This document shows positions 21,231-31,395 of a stretch of DNA of 64,000 bases, piece after piece; within the stretch, counting starts at the first letter, position 1; every line of letters starts with the position of its first letter. This DNA is from Triatoma infestans (Eukaryota; Arthropoda; Insecta; Hemiptera; Reduviidae): the NCBI GenBank assembly GCA_011037195.1, contig JAAEAF010006121.1, positions 1 through 64,000 on the forward strand. Reading direction: 5' to 3'. The translations under genes and the position numbers were made by a program. The notes under the pieces are model-generated. The model worked only from the letters and a program-made list of their open reading frames with translations. It was not told the origin of the DNA and searched no databases.

Positions 21231-22595
21231 ATGAAATCATATTAATATTAAGTGGTTATATATGTAAAATAAATACTTCCAACTGCCATTCCACACAATA
21301 CATAAAAGGATGGCAAAGATATTGACACTTGACTTTAGGGGTACTAACAGACAAACTTCAACTTATTAACACACACACTTTACAGGTGACCAAATTCTAT
21401 AGACAAACAGACATACTCCAGAGAGCCACAATGGATTTTTTTATATGTCTGTCTTTTTTATATGGATTCAAACTTTATAGCCACTTCCTGTAAATGCCAT
21501 CATCTTTAATGTGTGTTTGTCATTTGGTTTTTATTACATTCTAGAGTTTTCATTCGTTGACTCATGTTCAGTAAAATCTGGTTGAGCTTTTTTGTATCAA
21601 ATTTCCAGAAATCCCCATATCCATTGTTGACACCACATTGAATATTGGGCCTAAAACCAAGTCTCATTAGAGAAATTATTATTAAAACCGTATTCATATA
21701 ATAGCTTTATTTAGCCATGAAAGTCCAAACATAATACTCTCTTTAGTATTTTAGAGCATACTTTGAGCGATATAAACTATCTATTCAAGGAATCTTGTCG
21801 GGGCCTTTTGACCTGTAGATTGTCACATCAATTCAAGTAAAAGGCATTTATAATGCCCTAAACATATTCCAACTTCAATTAGTTGAACATTATTTGCTTT
21901 TCAAAAGAGAATTTTCATCTATCTCTAACAGAGTTTCCTTTTTATGTGTTTATCAGCATATAAAAGTGACATTACATCATAAAACCCGATGTTATAAACT
22001 TACTAAAATAGAATATAGTATAAAGCAGTGTATGTAATTTTCCTTCTAATGATTTGCTCATACTTATCTATTAAAACCTATTTTATCTTTATTAATAGCT
22101 TTCAAATAGCTTTTGATAAATTTTCATTATTCAAATGAAATAATGAATTTTTAATTATCTTCGACAAGTGATCCTGCATAGGTCTAAGGCTTAGAATTTA
22201 CTTCCATTGAGACTGTCGTAAGAAGTGAATGTGATCATGTGGCACGCCCCTATTCTTTCTTACTCCGACGTTCATTCTATCCGATAGGCCCAAAAATTTC
22301 GCAGCAGATGACTGCCTGGATTGAGGAACAAAATTCCTTATCTATCTTATAAAATATCTTACCCTTTTATTCCATCTGAAGATTAGGAGGCAAAGATGAC
22401 TCTGGAATCTGTATGGAAGATCCCTTATGTTCAGGCACACTAAACATTGGGGGAGGGAGAGCAAGAAAAATGAGCTAAGGAGGAGACAGATTTTTCAAAT
22501 CTGGCGCAGGATTTCTTGTGCCGAACTATTTCACATTCAGTTTGTTGCACATTCTTTCGTAAAATAAAACTTCGTGTACCTGTGTCATTCATTTA
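21231..22595. other. No recognised feature
   Basis: No repeat family, no supported frame. The 63-residue minus frame at 21697-21506 is not recognised. Confidence 0.5.
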
Positions 22596-23351
22596 AGGGT
22601 CATTCAATAAGTAACCAGACAAATCGGTGTAGGTCAGAAACGGTTTAATCAATGCAATAGTATGAATAGCGCGTCATGTTGGCATCTTTGTACTTAGTTT
22701 GTCATCTGCTGTTCGAGAATATTTGGTAAGCATAACCTCAAATATATTCAGTTAACAATGGCGAGTCCGCTCGAGCATTGTATCACGGAAGAACAACGCT
22801 CAGTGATTAGATTTTTAGTTGCAGAGGGTATGAAAGGTAGAGAAAGAATGTTGAAAGTGTACGAGAATAATTGAATCGTTCAAACGTTTACAAATGGATA
22901 GAACAGTTTAAAAGTGACCGTGTAAATGTCTGTGACGAGCAACGAAGTGGACGACCGGTTGAAGTTGCAACTTCCTCCTTCGAATCTCGCATTAACGCGT
23001 TCATTCAGGACAAAAGGCATATTACTGTTGAACTGATAGCTGAAGAAGTGTACGCGAGTGTTGGAACATGACGTTATTCACTTCTGTGGATTTTCATTTG
23101 TTTGGACCCCTTAAAGACACTCGATGTGGGTAACATTTTCAATCCAATGAAGAAGTTAAAAATCAGTATCTTCAAGAAATCAATCCAAAGAATTTTATGC
23201 CAGAGGTATACACAAATTAGAAGAACTATGGGACAAGTGTAGAAATGTTGCTGGGGATTATGTTGAAAAGTAGCCAAAGTTTTGTATTGATTGAATAAAT
23301 CGTTTTTGAGCTACGGCGATTGATTGGTCTTGTTACTTATTGAATGACCCT
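22596..23351 (+). mobile_element. Mariner-type element with both terminal repeats, internally deleted
   Basis: 756 bp from AGGGTCATTCAATAAGTAAC to GTTACTTATTGAATGACCCT, an inverted terminal repeat. TA precedes it and CA follows, consistent with a TA target duplication mutated on one side. Encoded pieces: N-terminal helix-turn-helix (PLEHCITEEQRSVIRFLVAE; VYKWIEQFKSDRVNVCDEQR; SGRPVEVATS), then directly the C-terminal end (DFHLFGPLKDTRCG; HFQSNEEVKNQ). The DDE/D catalytic core is absent. The same kind of junction is found in the copy at 27680. Confidence 0.88.
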
Positions 23352-24357
23352 CATAGTATATCACTTTTCAAGATGATTATAATTTGTTAATATTATTTTT
23401 TTCCCGATTAATGTTAGAAACGTAAAGGTAGATTAAGTTACAGGCAGCACTGAATTCAGTCTCTGTCCAGTCAGGTAGAGTCCAGTTGGTTCCAGGTATT
23501 CAGCCAGAGTGTCCATCTTGGTGTCGGATTTAGTAATTCATTCCAACTTCACTGCTGCCTATATTATTTGAATCAGTTAGTACTTAGTATCTAGGTGATG
23601 ACCTTTTTGAAAAATGTGGATTAGGTTGGTGAATATTTGTTGTTAAAATTATAATTATCTAAGCTTGTTTTGTATGGAATCTATAATAATCTTTGGGAAT
23701 AAATTATTGACAATATTACTACTGTACATTGATTACATCAATTATGAATTTAATGACAGCTTACTAAAAATCTGATCCGGGATTTCATTCCCACCATACA
23801 TTCCATCTGTATTTACCCGATTTGTTACAATTAAGGTTTGAAGTTATAAAATTAGAATCTGCCATTGTTGTTTCAGCAATGTCGCAACTCAGTTTAATAC
23901 ATAATTTTAATGAAACATCCGTGTAACCTTTAATTTACGTTTAAATAACAAATATATTCATTTAGCTAGGCAGGTTTGATTAGTGACAGTAACTGTTTCT
24001 AGTAGTTGATAAAAGAGTTTTAAAACTATTATAAAATTATCCCTTTAAATTTCTCCAATTTTAATAATTATTTTTTAGCATAAAGCTTTATAAAAATGTG
24101 ATTTTGTTAATATTTATGTGTTTCACGAACAAATTGGATTGCATTTATAATTCACAAAATATTGCATTTAATGGTTATTAAAATAATACTTCTTTATTTT
24201 GTCATTAAGAGAGAAAATCAAGGAACTCTGGTTCGAAAATAAAGTAAAAGAATTTTAGAGTAATTACAACGCTGGCACTTAATTTGCAGCAACTTATCAA
24301 AAACACAACAAAAATCTTATCCAGATTTCTGTCAATTCAGATCAAAACTCTTCTTTT
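23352..24357. other. No recognised feature
   Basis: AT-rich DNA after the mariner element. Nothing recognised. Confidence 0.5.
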
Positions 24358-24478
24358 TTTTTATCTTTATTGTTATTGACAACAGCATAAGTGCCCTAAG
24401 TAAATGTGTATGAGAAATTAACACTATAAACAAGAGAGGAGAAACTACCCAGTGATAGCACTCCTAATAAATATTGTT

Positions 24479-24998
24479 AGGCCCCGAACCCTTCTGGCGG
24501 CTTGTCCAGCAGCCTTATTCAAACTTCTATCAAAGGTTGGATAGGAGAGCAGCGTCTGCGTTGGTGAGAGAGAACACCAAGACAGAGGCAGGCAAAGCTC
24601 TTTATTAAGAGACATTTGTCTAAATTTACCAGAGATCTACAGTGAGCCATATCCGAAGGGATATAAGGCTAATAATTGTGGGTCTGCCAACAGGGCATTG
24701 TAGGCTGGACAGGCACATGCACCATCTATAACTTGCACATAGTGCGGCATGCCGATTCTGCAAGGTAGAGGAAGAAACCCCGCCTCACATCCTCTGTGTG
24801 TGCGCCGGCCTGGCGAGGACAAGGTTTCTTCAATTGGGGACAGGCAATCCCGAAGATATGAGCTTCATGACGCAGCCGCTCTCAGCTTTGCTAGGACTGA
24901 TTAAATTTGTGCTATAATTTAAGGGGATCCACAATAGACCTCGTCTTGTAGGTCGCAGTGGAATGAAGCTCGTTCCCCCCCCCCCTGTTTCTAATCTA
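24479..24998 (+). mobile_element. RNase H-LINE 3' tail nested in Jockey
   Basis: Broken coding remnant with a finger-like CRFCKVEEETPPHILCVCA around 24757-24810, then a 3' UTR with CTATAATTTAAGGGGATCC, ACAATAGACCTCG, GTCGCAGTGG and a C13 run ending TTTCTAATCTAATG. The same tail occurs inverted at 33555. 5'-truncated. Target duplication unclear (at best 7 bp with one mismatch). Confidence 0.75.
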
Positions 24999-25116
24999 AT
25001 GTTCGTTATCTTCTGTGAGCAATTTTTGTGGCCACTGATGTTTCAGACGTCCTAAGGGGAGGATCGTCAAGGACAAGAGGATTGTCATGAGAGGATAAAG
25101 GACATGTGGAATTTAT

Positions 25117-25287
25117 GTTGTAAAATGGATGTTGAGGTTCACAAAAAAAAAAACAACTCTTTTTTCAAATTTTCATCGACGTTTTGGCAAATTTATTGCC
25201 TTCTTCAGGGTCTCAGCAATTTTGATGTTTTGGTAACAGTTACGACCGCCGGCATCAAATACAGCGGTCATAATGAACACTAAAATA
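25117..25287 (-). mobile_element. Penelope-type fragment (family K) with 10-bp target duplication
   Basis: 171 bp bounded by TGGAATTTAT at 25107-25116 and 25288-25297, inserted in a Jockey tail. It carries the motif CGACGTTTTGGCAAATTTATT-GCCTTCTTCAGGG, read on the minus strand as a hammerhead-type core. An A-rich run (25144-25152 on the plus strand) lies inside. No coding part remains. Confidence 0.7.
25171..25212 (-). ncRNA. Decayed Penelope-type hammerhead motif
   Basis: Minus strand: CCCUGAAGA, AGGCAA-loop-UUUGCC stem II, AAAACGUC, GAUG. This is the usual small Penelope-type arrangement, except that the first G of GAAA is A, which should abolish cleavage. Confidence 0.5.
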
Positions 25288-25550
25288 TGGAATTTATTAT
25301 ATCGTGTTTTGATAACTTCTCGTTGTTATCTACAAGAAGTTATCGTCTTCATAACTACAACAAGTTATCTTCTTGTGTTAAGTCTGTGTGGCCTGTTTTG
25401 TTGAGGGAGACATAGTAGGGAGCGTTGACAATGGTTCTAAGGATTTTGGATTGCAAGGACTGGATACTGAAGATTGGAACGGTCAGTTGAACTCCACAGT
25501 TCAATTCCGTATGTCCATATATGTTTTAAGATGGCTATATAGATAAGTCA

Positions 25551-27639
25551 GATCAAACTCAAAACCAAAATATGGGGGGGCGGGAGGAAGTGGTTATTTT
25601 CTCTAATTCCAATCTGCAATTGTGGAAACTGCCCCACCTTTGTTACACTTCATTTCCAACGGTATTGATTATTTTGCTCCACCAATGAATTTCTATTTAC
25701 CAAACTAACCCATTGTTTCAGATTTAACCACTGAGCATTATTTCACCCTACACCGTGCGACTAATTTCTCAAAGACAGCTAAATATAATAGATAGACTAG
25801 AGAGAAAGAGAAAGTGATATTAATTTTGCTTGTGACTGTTGAGTTTGAAACTTTAGAATACCGTTCAGTCATAGTATCTTCTTCCGTGATTTACTACCAT
25901 CATAATAATATGAAAATCATCTTAGATTACTGGCAGTAGTTAATTAAAACCACCAAGTCAACTTGATCAATCAACGATGATGACAAATGAAGAAATCGAT
26001 CGATTATTATACGGTACAATGTACGAGTATAAATTAAGAACAATGTCAATATTAAAAAGAATGCTAAAAAAAATCTTGTGTGATACAATCAGTTGATTTT
26101 TCCCTAGATTTTAATATTATTACAATTATAATTTATAGTTTTTTTTCTTAATAGAATCTTTATTTGTTATTTATTATTGAATAGGTTAGAATAACGATTA
26201 CATTTTCATTGGTTACTCCGATAAAGGAAATAATTTTTTTTTTAATTTAAGGCGCGTCAACATCTATGGTCATTGGCGACCAGAGCCTTCTCAGTGCACT
26301 GTGTTCTCATGTTACACACAACACTGTCCAGCACCGGACAGTGAGCTGTAGAGGATCCTACGAAGAAAATAATCTAAGGGCTGCACAGCTGGACTCGAAC
26401 CCGAATCCTACGCGTGGGAGTCCAGTAGGAAATAATTATTCGTTATTTTTCATTTGTCACTTCTTCTTCTTCTTTAGTAGCTTTACAATTACTAAAATGG
26501 AAGGTGGGCTATTTGACGTAAGGCTATGTATCTATGAGTATTTTTTTAATAATATATAAATTTATGTGAAGATGGTTTATGAGAGGTCTAACAGTAACCA
26601 CTTTCCACATCAACAGTATTGTATGTATATTGTTATCCATAAAGCGAGGCACTCTAAAAGTTAATGATAAATTATATATAATTATTTTTTTCTTTCTTCA
26701 GTATAGTATTACATAATTATATAGCCTATTCAGCCTTAATTCCTGTCCTTCAAACTCTCAATTTTTTTGTTTTTTGTTTTGTAATAAAAAGCAGGTTGGT
26801 TCTGAATAATTGTTTTCTTTTTTGTCAAAAGGGCATAAACAGGTACCATGGTGTGGGATAATTTAGAAGCTGAATACTCCTCACTCCTTTCTCTGAAACT
26901 TCTTAGGAAAAAAGTCCATTTCCCTTGCTAATTGCGGCCCCATCATCAGTCTATCTCTTTCTCACAGCTGTATTATCCTCACACCGCCTCGTTATTAATA
27001 CAAAGCTTCCTCCTATATTAATGATTTTCAAAATGGTTTTCTTCATTTTACAACTCATACCTTTTCATAACATTGTCCTATTCTTTGTTCTAACAGTACG
27101 GGTCTGTCTGTCTCACTTTTAGTTCTGTCTTTCTTTTCTATATTTATGGTTTCTCTTTTCACAATACAATACACTAAAAGGAAAAGCTGTTATAAGGTAG
27201 ACGGTAGTAATATTTTAATACTATTACAAAAGTGGTGAAAATTTTGTTAATGAAATTGTTTTATTGTAGTTGTATTAATTAGTTCTGAGTTATTATTATT
27301 TTTATATTATAATCTCCATTCATACAATAAACCAGCCACCATTTTGTTTTTTTACAGAAAATTCTATAAAATTTATTTCTTTTCGCAAATTAATGTATAC
27401 GTTAAAAAAAAAATTATTTATTATTTTTTTGTCCAATAAATAATCCCCAGCACTGTTAACATTCGTTGCTAGTACATCCACTTCCCTCATTTCTAAACGG
27501 ATCCTCCCTAGGAAGCATATACTTCACAACATCTCCAGAAATTTGATGCCGCAAATAGAATATTAAAATAAATTAACAAATCTATTTATATCATAATTTT
27601 ACTTATTCTTACATTTAAGATATTCTTACATTTATAAAG
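25551..27639. other. Mostly unannotated AT-rich DNA with one SINE
   Basis: Apart from the SINE at 26236-26426 nothing is recognised. Frames such as 26266-26559 overlap the SINE and are not genes. Confidence 0.5.
26236..26426 (-). mobile_element. Family E SINE, 5'-truncated, with 11-bp target duplication
   Basis: Minus strand keeps the B box (GGTTCGAGTCCAGC) and body to GACGCGCC and an A tail. The A box is missing. AGGAAATAATT flanks it at 26225-26235 and 26427-26437, so the truncation happened at insertion. Confidence 0.8.
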
Positions 27640-27679
27640 AAAAGGTATTGCAATCGTTTTAATTTTCACCGGAAATACG

Positions 27680-28408
27680 AGGGTCATTCAAATAAATAAC
27701 GAGATAAATCGTTTAGAAACGGTTTGTTTAATCAATACAATAGTTTCAGTGCGTCTTAAACCATCCTTGTACTTATCAGTAGTTTCTCATCAGCAGTTCA
27801 AGAGTATTTGGTAAGCATAACCTTAAATGTATTCAGTTAACAATGGCGAGTCCGCTTGAGCATGCACCTCGGAAGAACAATGTTCAATGATTAAGAGTTT
27901 TAGTTACCGAGCGTATCAAAGGTAGTGAAATCCACGAAAGAATGTTTGGGAAGTGTACGGGGATAATTGTTTGAACCGTTCGAGCGTTTACAAATGGGTA
28001 GAACAGTTTAAAAGTGACCATTTAAGTGTTTGTGACAAGCAACGAAGTGGATGACCGGTTAAAATTGTAAACTTCCTTCCTCGAATCTCGTATAAACGCG
28101 TTAATTCAGGACAACAGGCGCATTACTGTTGAAGAAGTGTACGCGAGTGTTGGATTTGTGTATGACATTATTCACTTCCATTGACTTCCATTTGATTGGA
28201 CTCCTTAAAGGGACTCTATGTGGGAAACATTTTCAATCTAATGAAAAAGTTAAAAATCAGGTGCAACAGTGGCTTCGAAACCAACCGAAAGAATTATGCC
28301 AGAGGCATACACAAATTAGAAGAACGATGAGACAAGTGTATAAATGTTGCTGGGGTCTATGTTTTGATTGATTAAATAAATCGTTTTTGAGTTATAGCGA
28401 TTTGTATA
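27680..28408 (+). mobile_element. Mariner-type element, internally deleted, 3' terminal repeat lost
   Basis: Starts AGGGTCATTCAAATAAATAAC after a small family A piece (CACCGGAAATACG). Carries the N-terminal helix-turn-helix (PLEHAPRKN..., VYKWVEQFKSDHLSVCDKQR) and the C-terminal part (FHLIGLLKGTLCGKHFQSNE, KVKNQVQQWLRNQPKE) with the catalytic core missing between. Ends at GAGTTATAGCGATTTG without the terminal repeat. Confidence 0.8.
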
Positions 28409-28434
28409 TTAATAATTTTTTATAGGTGTTAGAA

Positions 28435-28815
28435 CCATTGTACTGAAATAGTATTTTAGAAAAAGGCCTAACAATATTGTTCCATCAGAACTCACAAAAA
28501 TTTAATATTCCCGGGAGAATGTTTCAAATCAAGGTGATAGGTACTTAAGTATGAGGTCAATTTTGAGTAAAGCGCAAGCAACTGAAAAAAAAAAAAAAAT
28601 CATTTAATAAAATTATACATCCGGTTGGTGGATTTTGGTACGAAAGTTTCGTGTCAGTGTTGTGGTAATAGCATATTTGAGCTTCATGCGATTTATGTTC
28701 GCTTTTAAGATATATTTTGTCCACACACACGCAGACCATTTTGCTAAAAAAACAATTTTTCCATACTCAAAACTTGTATTTCCGTGAATTCGAAAATTTG
28801 AGGAGTGAGAAAAAG
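28435..28815 (+). repeat. Family A 3'-half fragment
   Basis: Degenerate blocks in family A order: CCCGGGAGAATGTTTCAAAT, TTGAGTAAAGCGCAAG, ATCATTTAATAAAATTATACATCCGGTT, a CA-rich spot near 28720, then CTTGTATTTCCGTGAATTCGAAAATT. It precedes another, fuller copy at 28887. Confidence 0.55.
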
Positions 28816-29740
28816 TACATTAATTATAATTCATCAGTAATCACTGTCAGTTTTCTAAGTAAGGGCATTTCTTGGAATAAAAAAAATCTGGTGTGAAACA
28901 CCCACACAGCTTTCTCTTACTCCTGTTCTCAAAATTATAATTTACAAAGGTTATAGTTTGTGTAGTAGCAAATATAACGAAATTCGTCTATAAACTTAAA
29001 AAAGTGTTCAGTAAAAGGCACATCCGGCTTATTAATTTTCTTAAAACTTGGAATTTTAGCCATCTATTTATTTCTAATTATTATTGTTAGGAAGATAGAA
29101 TTGTATAATCAACTATGATATCACTTTAGAGGAAGCTGTAACTCCACCTCTCCCCTAAAAGTGCCCTTAAATGAATTTTCCCAGAGAAATGTTTTAAATA
29201 AAAGATGTAGACCATTGCATGTTTAGTTTATATAAGAAGTTTCAAGAAAATCGTTAGAGCTATTTTTGAGAAAATCGCGAAAAAGTGAACAAAAAATCAT
29301 TTAGTAAAGTGTTAAAACAAACGCACTTCTGGTTATCCGATTTTTTTTCAAATTCGGAATTTCAACAACATATTTAATTTTAATTAACATTATTTAGATG
29401 ACAGAATTGTCTAATAAACTGAAATAGCAGTTAAGATGAAAACCTAACCTCACCCCTCACCCCAGAAATGCCCTTAAATGAATTTGCCAGGAGAAATATT
29501 TTAAATAAAAGTTGTAGCTGTTAGTACGTGTAGTTGATATTCTCCAAGTTTGAAGAAGATCGTTGGAGCCATTTGAGAAAATCGCAAAAACGTAAAAAAA
29601 AAAAAAAACTAGCAAAGTGGTACTTCCGGTTGAGGAATTTTGACAGATGACCCATTGTAAGATCCAATAGTGATAACTAATCGGAATATCAAGTTTGAAC
29701 TTACTACGATTTTTCATTTTTGAGCTATGCTGTTCACATA

Positions 29741-29770
29741 CATACACACAGGCACACACACACACAGACA

Positions 29771-29807
<37 letters not shown>
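29741..29807 (+). repeat. (AC)n microsatellite at the family A break point
   Basis: Imperfect then pure CA run. The RTE-like LINE sequence begins directly after it. Confidence 0.9.
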
Positions 29808-29809
<2 letters not shown>

Positions 29810-30794
29810 GCAACAGGCGCATGTAGCTGCCCTTGGCTCCTCGACAATCGCCAGCCATCTCTCTCTAACCCGGGCGTGCATCACACTTATGTTTAACTTT
29901 CTTATGTCCCTCCGCAAGCTGTCTTTCCATCTATTCTTGGGACGTCCCCTTGGCCTTACTCCATCAGGTGATTCCTCGTATATCTTTTTTGCAATTCTGC
30001 AGTCTTCCATCCTCAGGAGGTGTCCAAGCCATCTCAGCCGCTGAATTCTTATCTGTGCTGACAGATTTACATCTTTGTAGACGGGAACCCCATTTCGGTC
30101 ATTGCAAAATACAGCTCCTTCCTTCGCACATTATCATAGGCCGCCTTGAAATCTACAAATAGCATCCACATCGTTTTGCCATGCTCGTACATTTTTTCGC
30201 AGGCCTGCCCTTAAAATAAATATCTGGTCGATTGTGGATCTATTGCTGCGGAAGCCTCCTTGATATTCTCCGAGTTTCCTCTCGGCATATGGCAAAAACC
30301 TATTGTAAAGTGCTATGGAGAATATTTGTAAGCTGTCGGTAGTAGAGAAATCCCTCTGTAGTTCCCACAATCGGAGGGGTTTCCTTCTTTTTTATAAATG
30401 GGAACAATTAACCTTCACCCCATTCTTTTGGCATTTGCTCTTTTTCCCAAATCTCAGCTACTAGGTCGTGCATTTCCTTTGCCATTTCCTGACCCGCAGC
30501 CTTAAAGTGTTCGCCTGCTAACTCATCAGAACCCTGGGGATTTATTATCTTTTAGTTTCTCAATGATGTCAACGATATCGTCAACATCAGGAGGGATTGA
30601 CTCTTCTGTAACTTCCTCACACGCCTAACGAGTGACATCCTTCCGTCCCAGCTTCACCTGGCGCATTAAGGAGAATCTGAAAGTGCCTTTTCCAGGTGTC
30701 AATATATCATTCTCCAGCATTACCATTTCTCCGCGTTCATTTTTTATCATGTTTCCATGATTACTCTGCCCCTTTTCCTAATGGAATCTAACTT

Positions 30795-31039
30795 TTGTTG
30801 TGGTAGTTGGTTCCGCAGAGCTGGAAAGCATCAGAAACATTTTCCGTGATAGCCTGCTTCATTTTGTAGTCATCGACCGGTTTCGGGCATTCGCCCATCT
30901 TCAGGATGCGTTTTTCAGACAACACAGACTTGCACGGAGCAACTTAGTTTCACACTAACTGAGACGTATTTTTAAAATTTTTAAAAAATTACAAAGGCTA
31001 GCCACAAAATGAAGCAGGCTACCACGGAAAATGTCTCTG
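30795..31039. mobile_element. Family B palindromic element with 14-bp target duplication
   Basis: 245 bp bounded by ATGGAATCTAACTT at 30781-30794 and 31040-31053. The 5' end has the extra segment TTGTTGTGGTAGTTGGTTCC; the arm GTGATAGCCTGCTTCATTTTG pairs with CAAAATGAAGCAGGCTACCAC at 30997. The right arm is short. Its left arm holds the best hammerhead-like core in the window. It is inserted in an RTE-like LINE. Confidence 0.85.
30871..30908 (-). ncRNA. Hammerhead-ribozyme-like core in family B
   Basis: On the minus strand the order is CAUC, CUGAAGA, one extra U, a GGGC/GCCC stem with a 4-nt loop, GAAA, CCGG, UC, GAUG. CUGANGA and GAAA are the conserved catalytic boxes, CAUC/GAUG makes a 4-bp stem I, and stem III is only ACCGGU, which is self-complementary and could form between two RNA copies. 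Small hammerheads with almost no stem III that act as dimers are known from Penelope-like elements. Activity is not shown. The extra U before stem II is a departure from the textbook core. Confidence 0.55.
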
Positions 31040-31349
31040 ATGGAATCTAACTTCTTATAGAATTCCCTACTTTGATTATTTGCTCCTGCAGATTTTATCA
31101 TCTCTAACTCTTCCATCATTTTTTCCATACTTTTTCTGTCTCACTATCTTCTTAGCATTTGCTCTGGCGTCTTTATACTCTTACTTTTTTGGACTCAGGG
31201 GATCTCAAACGGATATTTCCGGTGAAAACTCGATATCGAAAATTTGGCATGGTAACAATACTTCCTCTTACCAGGAGTAAGAGAAAGTTAAAACCTTTCT
31301 TTGACGTAATATAGAAAAAGAAAGTTTCTGGTGCAGAAAGAATAAAATA

Positions 31350-31395
31350 ATTACTTTCTCTTACTCCTGGTAAGAGGAAGTATTTTTATATTGGA
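31350..31395 (-). repeat. Isolated family A terminal hairpin
   Basis: ACTTTCTCTTACTCCTGGTAAG-AGGAAG at 31353-31380 is the family A 3' terminus in minus orientation, about 65 bp from the end of copy 6 and pointing towards it. Nothing more of a second copy is recognisable. Confidence 0.5.

Larger units (their letters stand above)
24358..25550 (-). mobile_element. Jockey-type LINE 3' end carrying two later insertions
   Basis: Pieces at 24358-24478, 25000-25106 and 25298-25550 match, in order, the 3' end of the Jockey copy at 10135-10610 (for example GAGAGGAGAAACTACC, GTTCGTTATCTTCTGTG, GACATAGTAGGGAGCGTTG). The first gap is an RNase H LINE tail (24479-24998), the second a Penelope-type fragment. 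Between 25317 and 25382 a short AAGTTATC-TTCTTG motif is locally repeated. Confidence 0.75.
29815..31186 (-). mobile_element. RTE-like LINE fragment, nested in family A
   Basis: Minus strand: CGNYRGISLL-like sequence then SIALYNRFLPYAERKLGEYQ and GGFRSNRSTIDQIFILR at 30370-30134, then DCRIAKKIYEESPDGVRPRG and RPKNRWKDSLRRDIRKLN at 30010-29820. This gives the N-terminal RT and the extreme C-terminus with the catalytic palm deleted between. A family B palindrome interrupts its upstream linker at 30795-31039. Confidence 0.8.
28887..31287 (+). mobile_element. Repeat family A, copy 6, split by a LINE
   Basis: Starts TCTGGTGTGAAACACC after an A run and follows the family A body to the CA microsatellite at 29741-29807. 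It then breaks and resumes at about 31186 with TTTTTTGGACTCAGGGGATC, ending at the hairpin CTTCCTCTTACCAGGAGTAAG-AGAAAG near 31287. About 1.37 kb of RTE-like LINE sequence, itself carrying a family B palindrome, sits between the two parts. Roughly 20 bp of family A appears missing at the junction, and I see no clear target duplication for the LINE. Confidence 0.75.

Noticed and set aside
24637..24822. 61-residue minus frame, Cys/Pro-rich
   Set aside because: Antisense of the LINE zinc-finger tail at 24479-24998.
29457..29858. 133-residue minus frame with CVCVCVCVC run
   Set aside because: Microsatellite and family A translated, joined to a LINE end. Not a gene.
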